DNA of 64,000 bases from Rugalucina vietnamica (GCA_964017185.1 OZ024874.1:20878457-20942456), one strand, 5' to 3'. Shown: positions 23,214 to 34,886, counted from the stretch's first letter. The notes: generated by a model not told the origin, from the letters alone. Made by a program: numbers and translations.

Positions 23214-23850
23214 ATGGCAGTTCTCTTAATTTGCAAATACAATTCTTTACTGAAATATAAAGATAAATAGAATATTATTTTCTAAACTGAATCTGATTGT
23301 TTCAAATGAGGTATTGTTTGAAAATAAAACACATTTAACTTTGCTGCATATTTAATCCAAACTGGTTGTACCATGTGTAATCATTAATTATGAGGATCAT
23401 TGGAATGAAGTGTTTTGTATAGTGAACGAAACTTTATCGGTATGCGATGATTTTCGTGTAAAATATACAATGTGCGTCGGAAACTACCATGACAGTCTCG
23501 ACTTAAAATATTCATTTTAGTTTGTGCCGAAATATAGATAAAACTGAGATCCTTAAAGAGCAGTGAACATATTAATGAGAAAGGGGAAGGGCCATACCGC
23601 AGTTTCGGTTACTTAAGCCTCTTCAGAGACCCTACAGATTTGGAAACATGGAACAAAAGAGAATTACTGTAATTTTGCATTTTTCAACAGGGTAGTCGAT
23701 ACAAAGACTAATAGCAAATCCAAATGGGACCAAATATTTAAATATGTTGGTAAGAAAATGAGTCTAAACCGATAATCATTTTCTGATTACTCAGAATACC
23801 CTCGCTGATCTTAAAGGACCTAAAGGAAAATATAATTTGCACTATGGATG
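23214..23850 (+). repeat. Duplicated unit segment (copy C)
   Basis: It continues the unit interrupted by the LINE. The blocks GGCAGTTCTCTTAATT and AATGAGAAAGGGG match 28925-29290, 51295-51660 and 52218-52450. No gene is present. Confidence 0.75.
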
Positions 23851-24023
23851 ATGTACGGGGAGACTTTTTACGGCCGCCACACGGCACAACACCAGCTGCA
23901 GTAATAGGAACCAAAAATAAAACTGAGAAACTCGGAAACTACCATGTCTATGACAGTCTCGACTTTAAATATTCATTTCTTTTAATGTGCCGAAATATAG
24001 ATAAAACTGAGATCCTTAAAGAG

Positions 24024-24975
24024 CTTTATAAGAAAGCACTCAAAGGTATATTCAAACTGAAAAGTATCTTTGGTTCTATGTGTCCAAAGTCTTCGGTTGC
24101 TTTTCAGTCATATATTTGACCACACTATAAAGCCAGTTTTAACCTATGGTTCCGAGATATGGGCATCGATGAATAAATCTGTACGTTCTGGCGATATTAT
24201 TGATAACCTTTACCAGAATTTGCATGGTGAAAAGTTACATACTAAATTTTGTAAATATGTATTGGGTGTTCATTCCAAAGCATCTAATATAGCTTGTTTT
24301 GGTTTCCAATTTATATTGATATTTGTAATGATATCTTGAAGTACTACTGCTACGCTTCACATAAGCCAAATGACTCTTTAATTGGTCAAGCTTTGCTAAC
24401 AAGTAAAGCATTATATCTGTCTGGCGTTAAATCGTGGTTTGGAGGTGTAGATACTATCCTTAAAGAATTAGATTTAAATGAAACGAATTGTAGTCAAGCA
24501 AAATGGTCTTTGATTTGTAGGTATAAAGATTTGTGGTGTTTAAAATTAGAAAATGAAGCACTGGTTAAAAAGGGAAAATTGAGAACATTTTATACTTTTA
24601 ACATTTCAAAAAGAAATTTATTTAGATACTTTAATGAACCGGATTCATCAGAAGTCTCTAACAAAATTAAGAATCAGCGCGCACAAATTAGAAATAGAGA
24701 ATGGAAGATATAACAGGAAATCAGTAGCGGACAGAGTATGTAAGAAGTGCAACTATAATAAAGTAGAAGATGAAATTCATTTCATCTGTGAGTGTTCTTT
24801 ATATAATGCTGAAAGAATTAGATTATTTGAGTATGTCAATCATAAGATTCCAAATTTTGTCTCTTTGAATAGCCATGATAAATTCATTTGGCTGATGACT
24901 TGTGAAAATAGTGATATTCTGAGTAGATTAGCAGAATTTGTGTACACATGTTTTTCATTGCGTGACCCTGCATGA
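24024..24975 (+). pseudogene. LINE RT C-terminal region, frameshifted
   Basis: Post-RT sequence is spread over three to four frames. It comprises KKALKGIFKLKSIFG; then IKPVLTYGSEIWASMNK; then PIYIDICNDILKYYCYASHK with a Trp/Lys-rich body; then RVCKKCNYNKVEDEIHFICE (zinc-binding tail, about 24740-24800), ending at TGA 24973-24975. The order matches the C-terminal third of RTE/L2-type ORF2 proteins. No palm motif remains. The 5' end coincides with the insertion point, so it arrived truncated. Confidence 0.82.
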
Positions 24976-25395
24976 TGAGTTAAAGGCCTATGCTTTGATT
25001 TATCGAACATTATGATCATTAATATGGTGTGAGTCGTGTCGCGTAGTTTGTGTCTTGAATGTTTTTGCTAAAACGATAAACATTCCATTTCCTTTCTTTT
25101 TCAAAAAAAATTAAAGCACCTGTCTACCTTCTATGGTTATGCAATCCCATTTTGCTTTGTGTTTTGTCAGAACCAATGATCACATTTCTCGCGACGCGGC
25201 CCATGCACTATTATGACTATTATGGGACATTTTACATTGACATATGTATAATGTGGGTGTGTATGTTTTCCTTTTTTTCTATTAAGTTTTTTCACCAATC
25301 AAATTAATTGTAATCATTCATATATGCACTTAAATTTCATACCATGTTATGGTCCATAATTGGAAATAAAATATCTTATCTTATCTTATCTTATC
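24024..25395 (+). mobile_element. 5'-truncated LINE inserted in a tandem copy of the unit
   Basis: Left flank 23938-24023 repeats 23486-23560, ending CCTTAAAGAG. The right flank resumes at TTAATGAGAAAGG, as after 23570. So the LINE replaced about 11 bp (CAGTGAACATA). The 3' end is AATAAAATA followed by (TCTTA)n at 25365-25395. Confidence 0.85.
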
Positions 25396-26740
25396 TTATT
25401 AATGAGAAAGGGGATGGGCCATACCGCGGTTTCGGTTACTTAAGCCTCTTCAGTGACCCTACAGATTTGGCAACATGGAACCAAAGAGAATTACGGTAAT
25501 TTTGCATATATCAACAGGATAGTCGATACAAAGACTAGTAGCAAATCCAAATGGGACCAAATATCTAAAAACGTTGGTAAGAAAATGAATCTAAACCGAT
25601 AATAATTTTCTGGTCTCTCAGAATACCTTCGATGTACATGTATTCCCGATTGTTGCTTGGTCCACCGGGTTCCAACAGGTAATGTTAAACTGCCACAGAT
25701 ACTAGTTGGGTTCACATCGATGGATTAGTGACACTTTGTATGTCTGTCTAAGCCGCGTTTGATTCGTCAGCGTGTTCTCTTGATCGTGATGACACATGCA
25801 CCATTTTGGCATTATACGCTGGTTTCGAGCTTAGAAATAAACAATATTGGAAATACGGGTAACCAAACACACCCTTACCTCATGGTCAGGGTGGTTTTGG
25901 TTACCTGCATTTGATGTGGTATTCTGAAAACCAGCAAATCATACAAAAATGGTGAATTTGCTTTCGTTTTCATTAAAAAGATATTAACCATGGGTACCGA
26001 CGAACTAACGTGTATGTCTCCCTCTCCTGCCTTCAGTTCCTTAAAAACTTTCATCAAATCCACGTTTTCACATACCCGATCCCCATTTCTACAGTTATAT
26101 AAATGTACTTTATACATGTATATAAATGTTTACTTTTAATATCATATACGCAAATTTAACCTCTTTCTTGCATCACACAATTGGAAAACCGCGAAGCACG
26201 TTAATATCTTATGCTTCTAATGGAAACAGTTGTATCCGCCGTTGGTCAAAATGACAGTTGTATCCGCCGTTGGTCAAAATGAGCCGTGTCGAAAATAAAT
26301 TTGTTTCATGAAGAAACAAGCAATGAAAATGTAGAATATGTTAAGCCTAGAATAGTCAAATAATCCTAGATACTACTTACATAAAAAATCTGTTAGATGT
26401 ATCTATATACGCGACGTTTACTGAAACGTTACGATGGTTTTCCGGGAAGTTCATTGTTATTAAAGGCATTTTTATACATGTACATATATAATCCTCAAAA
26501 CTCTAAAGCCCAGACATTACCCATACCGATTTTGTGATTTTGAGAACGCCAAATAAATGGTAAATGGTCAGTGAACCACAAATTAATAAAATATAATGGT
26601 AAGACACTATAGAAGCAATAAAACTTACAAAAGGAGGTGGACCATATTGTATATATATAAACAATTTCGAATTCTGAACCCTCGTCAAAGACCAATTACA
26701 AACTGGCAACGAAAGCCAGACACACACTTGTGCAGCAATG
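25396..26740 (+). repeat. Duplicated unit segment upstream of gene copy A
   Basis: Blocks match 52218-52450 (25396-25640), 51780-52130 (26100-26410) and 52490-52740 (26470-26740), but in a different order. A 28 bp tandem duplication (ACAGTTGTATCCGCCGTTGG...) sits at 26226-26281. No gene is supported. Confidence 0.7.
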
Positions 26741-27041
26741 TCAAGAATTTACATCAGAATTGTATGAATCAAATGCTAAAAAAATCCTAAGTCAAGTTGT
26801 CAGTGAGCTTGACTACACACCACTTTCCAAAATCTGGCACTTTTACACATGATGAGTGGTGAGATTAGAAATTATAGCTTTTATTGAAAAAATATTCAAT
26901 AGAAAGATTTTCATATGTTTCCAAACTAAACAGAGATACTAGACAACGTACTTGTTATATATGAATTAATGTGAGTTTAAATATATAACATGTACATGTA
27001 TCTCGGACTTAGTCACGTTGTGAATTTTAATGCGCACGTCG

Positions 27042-27049
27042 TGACGTCT
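27042..27049 (+). promoter_or_regulatory. CRE-like site upstream of gene copy A
   Basis: TGACGTCT lies 384 bp before the TATA box. Copy B has TGACGTCA 400 bp before its TATA box, in alignable sequence. A bZIP (CREB/ATF) site is inferred. Confidence 0.45.
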
Positions 27050-27425
27050 ATTGAGAATTTGAAGCTGCGATGCGCTATACTAGTACTGTTCTGAATAATG
27101 TCGTTGACGAACTCGATGGCCCGGAACTTCCCGGACAATCAACGTACATTCATGTCGTCATTAGATCTATTGTCGTCGTCAGGCTGACTCACTCTACCAT
27201 ACGGACATGGCTGCGGCAAACAAAGGACGTGTCTCGTAAATTTTCCTGAATTGATATGAAGATAACGAACAGCTTCTTCACAGCACTGTATGATCATGTT
27301 TAATGGGTTAATGGTAACGTCTAGCAATACGATTTTACATGCTGTTTCTGAAGCGGCAATGAATTGCTCAGTAGGCTTTAGTGGAAAAGCCCTTTTTACG
27401 TGGCAGGTCTCAATGACTGAAACCT

Positions 27426-27433
27426 TATAAAAG
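27426..27433 (+). promoter_or_regulatory. TATA box of gene copy A
   Basis: TATAAAAG, conserved at the same place in copy B (53403-53410). Transcription should start about 30 bp downstream, near 27455-27465. That makes the upstream ATG at 27463 an unlikely initiator. Confidence 0.75.
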
Positions 27434-27525
27434 GGAAATGTTGCGCTGATGCAATACATTCCATGCTCAAGACTCGAGACTCAAGACTAACACTAAAAAT
27501 TACTTTATTTACAATTTTAAAAAAA

Positions 27526-27975
27526 ATGGAACGTTTGTTAAAAGTAGAAAATGCATTTGCCGGTAACTCAATGCCTGAGTGGCCATGTAGATTAATGGAG
27601 AAAACTCACACGCAAGGCAAAAACATTGAACTGATTCAAAAACATTCGCGTGGAGAAAAGAAAGTCAACGTGTTCATGAAGCTTATAGGACAATGTCCGA
27701 AACACTACATTGCACTATTTCGGACGGACGAATGCGAGCATCAGTTCGGGCATTTCAACTCTGCTCAGTGCCGAGTAAACCGAATGCCAGACAACAGTGT
27801 ACAATTTTTGGTTTCTCAGTTCAACGATGAGGATGGGCTTCTTTTCGAGGCCTCGTGTCCGAGTGAAGCTGAAGAATGGATCAGGATTTTTGTGTGTCAC
27901 TCCAAGTGCCCGTATTCACCACGGAATAGAAGGTCTTCGCGAGCTGGTGATCTAAGGAAGAAACTTAACAAATGA
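27526..27975 (+). CDS. PH-like domain protein, copy A (149 aa)
   Basis: A single-exon gene, ATG to TGA. Residues about 45-122 look like a PH-type fold: beta strands around KVNVFMKLIG, HYIALFRTD, CRVNRM and VQFLVSQF, then LLFEASC and a C-terminal helix EAEEWIRIF with the Trp (W118) typical of PH domains. The N-terminus (about 1-40) is unassigned, and the tail RNRRSSRAGDLRKK is basic. There is no signal peptide or membrane segment, so it is probably cytosolic; membrane-lipid or protein binding is inferred only from fold. An in-frame ATG at 27463 would add 21 residues, but the start used here is shared with copy B, in A-rich context (AAAATGG). Copy B matches at 138 of 149 residues. I do not recognise a named family. 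Confidence 0.85.
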   Translation: MERLLKVENAFAGNSMPEWPCRLMEKTHTQGKNIELIQKHSRGEKKVNVFMKLIGQCPKHYIALFRTDECEHQFGHFNSAQCRVNRMPDNSVQFLVSQFNDEDGLLFEASCPSEAEEWIRIFVCHSKCPYSPRNRRSSRAGDLRKKLNK

Positions 27976-28440
27976 TATGAGAAATGGACAAATGGAGGTT
28001 CCTACAACAGGACCAGAACATGTGGAAGATTAGCAACCGATTTCTAACAATCTTTGGGGTACCCTTAAATAACCACAAAGTCAACGACATACTGGTCATC
28101 TCGGCTGGGAATATATATGTGACAGATATACCAGAGTATACGCCGTTTTCGCCACAAACGGGATCATTGACGTTGATACGAGACAAACTGTTACTTTTGT
28201 ACCAGTTCACAATAGACTTGCTGGTGTAGATGCACGTATACTACTCATATGTTTCAACTGGAAGATCATTTGAAATATTTTTGAAGGAATTACATTTGAG
28301 ACATTTATAGCATACGTGTAGCTCTTCGAGCTATGATAACGGAACTCAAAATTGGTGATCATTCAGCAAAGATACTGTGAAAACTAAATGCACTGATAAA
28401 TGTATAGAACAAGTTATCTCTTGGTGACTATTATATTCCA

Positions 28441-28489
28441 TCATTCATTCATTCATTCATTCATTCATTCATTCATTCATTCATTCATT
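28441..28489 (+). repeat. (ATTC)n microsatellite downstream of gene copy A
   Basis: About 12 ATTC units. The same run follows copy B at 54373-54411, so it predates the duplication. Near 28390 GATAAA stands where copy B has AATAAA. Confidence 0.95.
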
Positions 28490-28899
28490 TGCCTATTTCG
28501 TCGAACCATGTTTATCAATTTTGTTTGCTTTGTACATACAATAACAAAACTCTAAAGTAAGTGATTTATTTTTCCTTACCACTGCCCCATACAACTTTGG
28601 TCTTGCCATTGAATCATTGTCACAAACGATGAGTGATATAGTTCAAATACTTTGACCGTGCCGTTTGACCTCACGCGGGAAAGTTTTGTAAACACTAGAA
28701 AAAGGACCGTATGTATTTTACACATTTTTCACGTGGTCATATATTGTTTACCAGAGTCACATGTTTGAAAAAATAATATTTTAACAGCTGATCAATAAAA
28801 GTTTATCTATGCCAGAGGTCAACCGGTACGGTCAATGTATTTGCATTATATGAAAGTTTGAAGGCCTCCTTTTTCACACCGTTATTACTGATTGCACAT

Positions 28900-29292
28900 A
28901 AATAGACGCACATTTAGTACCCATGTCAGTTCTCGTAATTCAACAGAAGTCATTACTGAAATATACAATATATACAGATATATAGAATGTTATTTTCTAA
29001 AATAAATATGATTGTTTCAAATCAGGCATTGTTTGAAAATAAAACACCTTTACTTCTCTGCATATATTTAATCCAAACTGATTGTACCATGTGTAATCAT
29101 AAATCATGAGGGGTATTGGAATGTAGTGCTAATATAATGAACGAACTATATCAGTATGCGATGAAAAGGTACAATATGTGTCGGACACTATCATGCCTAA
29201 GATGGACTCGACTTTAAAATATTCATTTAAGTCATAGTATTATGAACCGAAACTGGCTCGTTTGTTGCTTGGTTCATCGGGTGCCAACAGGT
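28900..29292 (+). repeat. Duplicated unit segment
   Basis: It aligns with 19515-19546 plus 23214-23560, and with 51290-51650. It represents the uninterrupted form of the site where the LINE at 19547-23213 is inserted. Confidence 0.75.
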
Positions 29293-29303
29293 TATGTTAA
29301 AAA

Positions 29304-29476
29304 TGACTGATTGATTGATTGATTGGAGTTTAACGTCCCACCAACAGCTAATTTCATATGGAGACGAGACCTCGGTTTATAGTCCCATCCGATGGACTGG
29401 AGAAGCCCGGGATCGAACCTGCGACCCCTGGTTTACAAGGCGAGTGACATAACCACTGCACCACAGAGGCTTCTAC
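29304..29476 (-). mobile_element. tRNA-Thr-like SINE with 11 bp target duplication
   Basis: Read on the - strand. The head has a 7 bp acceptor-like pairing (GAAGCCT with GGGCTTC), an A box (GTGGTGCAGTGGTTA), CTTGTAAACCAGGGGTCGC as in tRNA-Thr(TGT), and a B box (GGTTCGATCC). The body ends GGGACGTTAAACTCC and the tail is (AATC)n. TATGTTAAAAA flanks it on both sides (29293-29303 and 29477-29487). Confidence 0.92.
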
Positions 29477-29490
29477 TATGTTAAAAAAAA

Positions 29491-29850
29491 GTACAAGTAG
29501 GCAACGATCAGGAAAATGCGAAATCAGAAAGAAATTCCCACACCAAAAACCGAGGTGGGAAAAATAAGTGGCAATTAGGTACTTTAACATAGAAAACATA
29601 TCGCAAGCCGAGTGCGCAGCTATTACCCATTAGGCGGCCACTCAGTTACCCAAACTATATCTTATTGAATAAGGTTCAAACAGCACAAAATATCAAATCG
29701 ACTCCAAAATATTAAAACAAATGGAACGACAACAGACATATCGCCTTGGAACGATCAGTAATATAAAATTACTAGGGGGCTTAAATCGATTTTACAGGCG
29801 CCTAAACTCGCCCTCATCTTATGTAGTGGTTCACAACATTTATTTATAGC
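29491..29850 (-). repeat. R1 fragment, reverse
   Basis: It begins GTACAAGTAGGC, the common R1 end, and breaks off near 29850. A tRNA-derived SINE lies next to that end. Confidence 0.7.
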
Positions 29851-30002
29851 TTGACCGCGAAAAATTGGCGGTGTTTTGGATATAGTGTTTGTCAACATAT
29901 AGCTTTTTATAGATCGCCGTTTATCGTAGGTGTTTTCCAAACAATTCACCGATTATTTACGGTAATGTATTGACAGGTTGTTCTTAATAATATTAGAGAA
30001 AG

Positions 30003-30092
30003 GAATTGGCTCGGCAGGTAGAGGAGCAGTTTAGTTCATTAGAAAGAGAACGTATTTTTGACAACCCGGGTTCGAATCCCATCAAAGACATT
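30003..30092 (+). other. tRNA-like sequence, degenerate
   Basis: It contains a good B box (GGGTTCGAATCCC, about 30068) and a weak A-box-like GGCAGGTAGAGG. Stems do not close well. It is probably a SINE head or tRNA pseudogene. Confidence 0.4.
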
Positions 30093-30461
30093 TTTATTAT
30101 TTTATAGAGTGCTCTTCTTTATCTTCATTTTTTTCTTTCTTTGTCTTTTATGGTGTTATATTTTCTGATATTTTATTTAATGTCTCCTCGTCGCTCAATG
30201 TCGCGTCACCAGAACAATCGTCACCCGCCGTCAGCGTATCTGCCGTCAACGTGTTTTTGTCAGAGTACGCGAGCCATACAACGACTGAATTTTTACATTC
30301 TCATGTGAATTGCGAAAACCAATCTAGATTGTCATAATAAACACGAACTGCATGAAAGATTGAGTGATGATTAGGGAATGGCGTGAAAAAAAAAATAGAT
30401 AAAAAAGGTAAAAAAAAAAATATATAAAAAATGAAAATACGCTCAGAAAAAAATATCTAAA

Positions 30462-30536
30462 GGGATTCGAACCCGCGATGGTCGGATCCTACGTACTACG
30501 GTATAACCATTACACCATATTCTAACGTAGGCGTTG
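30462..30536 (-). other. tRNA-like sequence, degenerate, reverse
   Basis: On the - strand it has A box TGGTGTAATGGTTA and B box GGGTTCGAATCCC. The T and acceptor stems mispair, so it is not called as a functional tRNA. Confidence 0.45.
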
Positions 30537-30689
30537 CAATGATATGAGAGTATTTGTTCAATACCATGCTCCACGAATTCCGATAAACCGATCAATACTT
30601 GTCTGAATACTCCCATAGGATTCCGTATACGTCATCAAATTTATAAATACACATCGATAACCAAAATATTTACCAAACACCCAGCCATA

Positions 30690-31290
30690 TTATGATGGTC
30701 AAGCTATAGTTGTTCGGTCCTTGTAGTGAAGCTCTAACTAGTCAATGAATCATCAAGGATAAACAAAAAAAAAATCATGATAACCACCCTGATGAATAAA
30801 AAACGAGGACTCAACAGACTCAGTAAGCTGTCCGACGATGGAGATCCCTGGGCACTGAAACCCGGCTCAAAAGAAAAACAGCAGTTGAACCCCGGTGGAC
30901 CAAGCAACAGACAAGAAGCTCAGGCCCCAACCAACTAAAATGAATAGCTTTATGTCGGGACCATCATAGAATCCGACCCACCGGTGTGCAATTGAAGACT
31001 GCAGCATTGTTATCAACCATGATTGGGTTAAAAACTAAGCATGCAGACTGTCGCTTAACATTCAAGTTATAACCTATAAATCTGTAACGTGTTATTTTCT
31101 GGACTGAAAAGAAAAAAATCATTCCTTAGTTTCTTAAATTTGTAAACCAAGTCACCAAAAAATTCTGGTTCCATAAGTCCCTTACGTAAAAGCGTATTTA
31201 GCCTAACATTAAATTTGTAAATCAACTCATAGTGTCTGCGATAAAATTTAGAAAATGTTTTTCGAAATTTATGATATCAAGAACACAGCT
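30690..31290 (-). repeat. R1 middle fragment, reverse
   Basis: It matches 4930-5520 and 11110-11700 in reverse. Both R1 ends are missing. Confidence 0.7.
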
Positions 31291-31446
31291 GAGAAACACG
31301 TGGTATTGTTTACATACAAAACGATAAATGATCGGGTGACGCACAATGAAATTCTGTCCAAGGTTGAGATGAGAAATTCGAGTTTTCTCCTATAACGTTT
31401 ACTCAATTGACTGATAGATAGGTTCAGTCAATGCAGAAATTAAAAA

Positions 31447-31711
31447 GGTACAAGTAGGCAAAAATCAGGAAAAGGCGCAATCAGAAAAAGATTCCCACTC
31501 CAAAAACCGAGGCGGGAAAAAACCAAACCAACAATCAGGTACTTATACCATGAAACATATCGTAAGCCGAATGAGCAGCTATTTTCCCAATAGGTGGCCA
31601 CTCAGTTACCTTAACTTAACTAAAAATATGAAAACATACATAAGGCGCCAACAGCACAAAAAATTTTTTTCAAACACCAAGACATAAAACGAAAAGAACC
31701 ACCACAGAAGC
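31447..31711 (-). repeat. R1 end fragment, reverse
   Basis: It runs from the common R1 end (GTACAAGTAGGC) for about 265 bp. It and the fragment at 30690-31290 are out of R1 order, so they are separate insertions or a rearranged copy. Confidence 0.65.
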
Positions 31712-32100
31712 ATTTATTGAATGAAAGTAACAAATTGAATCCAGGTTATTTCGTTTTCGCAAACACTTCCACCCCGTGAATATATAGTACATCCAATACA
31801 GAAACAATGAAGTGTTTCCGAAAACGAAATAACCGGGATTTCTTATGTTAATTTCTTTCAATAAATGTTCAACTCCTGTACTGATTGCGCCTATCTATCC
31901 GTCAGTAGAAGAAACGCTGTAGGAGAAATCTCGAAAATCTAGCCTCAACTGCGTTCTCATTGTAGTGTGTGTAACCCGATCATTAAACAATACCACGTGA
32001 TTGTGAGTAGTGAAGAATATCAAGAATGGTGTATATATACTGGTTATTGTCACGTGGTATAATATCATGACGGCTTCGCAAGAGTTTGTCATTTTCGACA

Positions 32101-32206
32101 CTACTACTACTACTTCTACTACACTTAATAATAATAATAATAATAATTAATAATAATAATAATAATTCGAAGAAGAAGTCGAAAATAAAGAAAAAGCAAC
32201 AGAAAC

Positions 32207-32238
<32 letters not shown>

Positions 32239-32245
32239 AAGACGA
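32101..32245 (+). repeat. Compound (ACT)n, (AAT)n, (AGT)n microsatellite
   Basis: It occupies the same place in its unit as 5931-6118. A run of about 24 A follows at 32395-32416. Confidence 0.95.
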
Positions 32246-32733
32246 CAGAAGACGAAGACGCCAATAGAGAATGATTTCAGAACAGTGTAAGTGTGTCCTT
32301 AATCAGAACCAGTAATCATACATTCAAACGATTTAAGAAACATGATCATCTATTCCATATTTTCTTGTCCGCAAAAGAAACTCGAAAATATTTAAAAAAA
32401 AAAAAAAAAAAAAAAACATTTTCTTGAAAATAATCATTTTGGTGGAATTTTCAGTGATATAGCATATAAGTATTTTCAGTGAGCAATAATCTACCAAAAT
32501 AAGACTTTTATAGCATGCTTCATTCAGATGTTGCAATAACATTAGTGTACGAGCTCATGTATTACAAAATTGCATCTTAAACTTTCACGATTAATGCGAT
32601 TTAAAAACAAATGGCATGACGTAGTGCCCGCGTGTCAAAGCTAAAGAAATCGTAAAAAGATACCGCTTGCCAACGCTCCCAAGGGTCGCGTTTTTCTATT
32701 GACGTCAGCCTATTGTTTTGAGATCTTCATTAT

Positions 32734-34181
32734 TGTTCACTACAAGGAAAGGCGGTTGCCCGGATTTACTTGCGTAGCCAGTACGGTAGAGGGCGATTTC
32801 CGGCTTGTCAGGGATATGTCTCCTAAAGTAGGGTAATTCACAAAACAATTCTGACTGTAAGTTAGAATCATTTATATGACATATTTACATGATGAACAAC
32901 ACAGAGATACAACAAAACAAATAACAAAAAAAAAATTAGTTCATCTCGCTGTGCAGGGACACGAACCACCGGTAGGCTGTGTCCGTGCTGCAGCGGTATG
33001 AACCAATTAACGAAAAGTTTCACAAAAAAGTTACGTGCATGCTTTAACAATGTTTAGGCCTTATTGTCCAAGGTTCCGATGTCGTTGAGACCCGAGACTG
33101 GACTACATCTTGGTACCGTCAATTAGAATTGAATAATTCATGTACGTCGCACTTGGACGTAACGTCAGAATACGCGTACGCGATATAACGGCGATCCCGT
33201 CGACCGTTTAGATACGACCCACTCGACTTCAGCGACCCCTGTCGCTGGTTTGGCTACTGTCGATCCCGGCCCGCCTTTGCTAGGCTCTAGTAGGATCTAG
33301 CGGGTGGATGTACCCGTAGCCCTCGTGGCTTTGGCACCCTCCATGGTTTGCCAACAATTCACGAATAACAAAACTTACAAACAAATCAAACGGTATTCGT
33401 CACAAAGAAATCCTGTTGTATTCCTGGCATCCCAGGACGACGCACATGCGTCAATTGCTAGGTCAAGCAATTCACACATATGCACAGATGCACAACAATA
33501 CCATGTACTATAGACAATAGGTAGACCCATGTCCCACTGCGCTTATTTGCAGACCAACATAAGCCCAACTATTCCCTACAAAAACAGGCTTCTGTATGAC
33601 ACTGATACATAAAACACCAAATGATAAATAACTCAAATGCACTTCTTTTCTACATTGTCGTTACATTTAATTTATTGATCACACAAAATCCATGCCGAAA
33701 ACTTGTTTACAACTTTGGATAATAGCCATGTCGCTAAAACAATCAATTTTATGCAATTTCACAAAATGACAAAATTTACTCTGATTTAGCCTCAAACTGC
33801 TACCAAATGAATCACCTCATACTATGCTAATTATTTGACATAAAATTTCCTTAAAAAAGATCGGTCTGTGCCGTGCGATTCACCAGAAAATTAGGGGTAT
33901 AAGCCAGCACTTAATGTGCCTTTATGTTTGATCAAGCTCATAATTACAAATTTTTCACGGGACAAAAAAGACTTACATAACTTTATGAAGGTCGATATAC
34001 TGAAGAAAAATTATAAGTAAGCCCCAGCTATACTGAGAAATTATAAGTAAGCCCCAGCTATACTGAGGATAAAATATAAGCGTTCCCCAGACACAAATTG
34101 GTCATCACGACCCAGGGGATAAAAGTACATTAAAACAGAAAATTTAGACGTGAAACACCTATTTTACTTCATTTCGTAACA
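32734..34181 (-). repeat. Gmr1-like 3' LTR (1.45 kb)
   Basis: It ends CGTAACA at 34181, the complement of TGTTACG. It matches 40410-42688 except for lacking about 830 bp present there (41347-42180) and for its outermost bases (TGTTCACTACAAGG against TGTTACGCAAGG). A 29 bp tandem duplication (TATAAGTAAGCCCCAGC...) at 34010-34068 is shared by both LTRs. Confidence 0.92.
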
Positions 34182-34195
34182 AAGGTTTCCCCTTT
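34182..34195 (-). other. Polypurine tract next to the 3' LTR
   Basis: On the - strand AAAAGGGGAAACCTT directly precedes the LTR start TGTTACG. This is the expected plus-strand primer position. Confidence 0.75.
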
Positions 34196-34316
34196 TGGGA
34201 GAAAAAAAAAACATGTTTTTTTCTTTTGCGTACGACATGATAGTAAAACCAGTTGTTTCCAGCAAAAAAAAACTTTATACACAGCATATGTACGACGCCT
34301 TGCTCTGTCTAACAAT

Positions 34317-34886
34317 CTACCGACTAAGATAATCAGCCCCCAAATTGTCTTGACCGCGGATAGCAATAATCCTAAACCTGTATGGCTGCAATTTCATGTC
34401 CCATCGCATAATCCTTGGGTTGAGAACCTTAGCTGTCTGCAAATATGACAAGGGTTTATGGTCTGTCTCAAGCAAAAACTCTACTCCGTACAGGTACTTG
34501 CGAAATTTCTCAATTCCCCAGATTATACCCAAACACTCTTTCTCAATCACGGAGTAGTTCCTTTCCCTAGGTAGCAATTTCTTACTGGAATAAGCAATGG
34601 GAAGATGCCCTTCGCCTTCAAACTCCTGGAGCAAAACTGCCCCGATTCCAACATCTGAAGCATCTGTTCTGACGATGAACGGATGTCCCTCACTAAAAAT
34701 GGGGAGACGAAGAATAGGACTAGATGTGAGCCTACTCTTCAAGGTCTGGAAAGCTTTCTCATGATGGTCTTGCCAATCTTTGATAGAATTAGGCCTATCC
34801 CTCTTAGTTAGATCCGTCAAAGGGGATGCTATGGAGGAAAAGTTGGGAATGAAATGGCGGTAAAAACCAGCCAATCCAAGGAAAGA
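34317..34886 (-). pseudogene. Gmr1-like RT end and RNase H
   Basis: An open frame of 185 codons after a TAG-type break near 34887: AGFYRHFIPNFSSIASPLTD (end of RT), then RNase H with VRTDASDVGIGAVLLQ, YSSKKLLPRERNY, EKECLGIIWGIEKFRKYL, ETDHKPL and GADYLSR at the terminus. RNase H acidic residues (D in TDAS, E in EKE, D in TDHK, D in GADYL) are all seen. It ends at the stop next to the LTR region, so RNase H is the last domain. Confidence 0.9.

Noticed and set aside
23844-24119. 91-codon frame that looks like an independent small gene
   Set aside because: Its first part is duplicated-unit sequence and its second part is the truncated LINE that begins at 24024. It is a chance fusion.
27139-27459. 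106-codon frame antisense to the promoter of gene copy A
   Set aside because: The matching region of copy B (53050-53480) does not keep the frame, and it covers the TATA box.
27463-27525. Upstream in-frame ATG extending PH-like gene copy A by 21 residues
   Set aside because: It lies about 30 bp after the TATA box, where transcription should begin. The extension is not conserved in copy B, while the ATG at 27526 is.
27984-28229. 81-codon frame just after gene copy A
   Set aside because: The homologous sequence after copy B has no corresponding frame. It is best read as 3' UTR.
30462-30536. Functional tRNA gene on the - strand
   Set aside because: A and B boxes are good, but the T and acceptor stems mispair.
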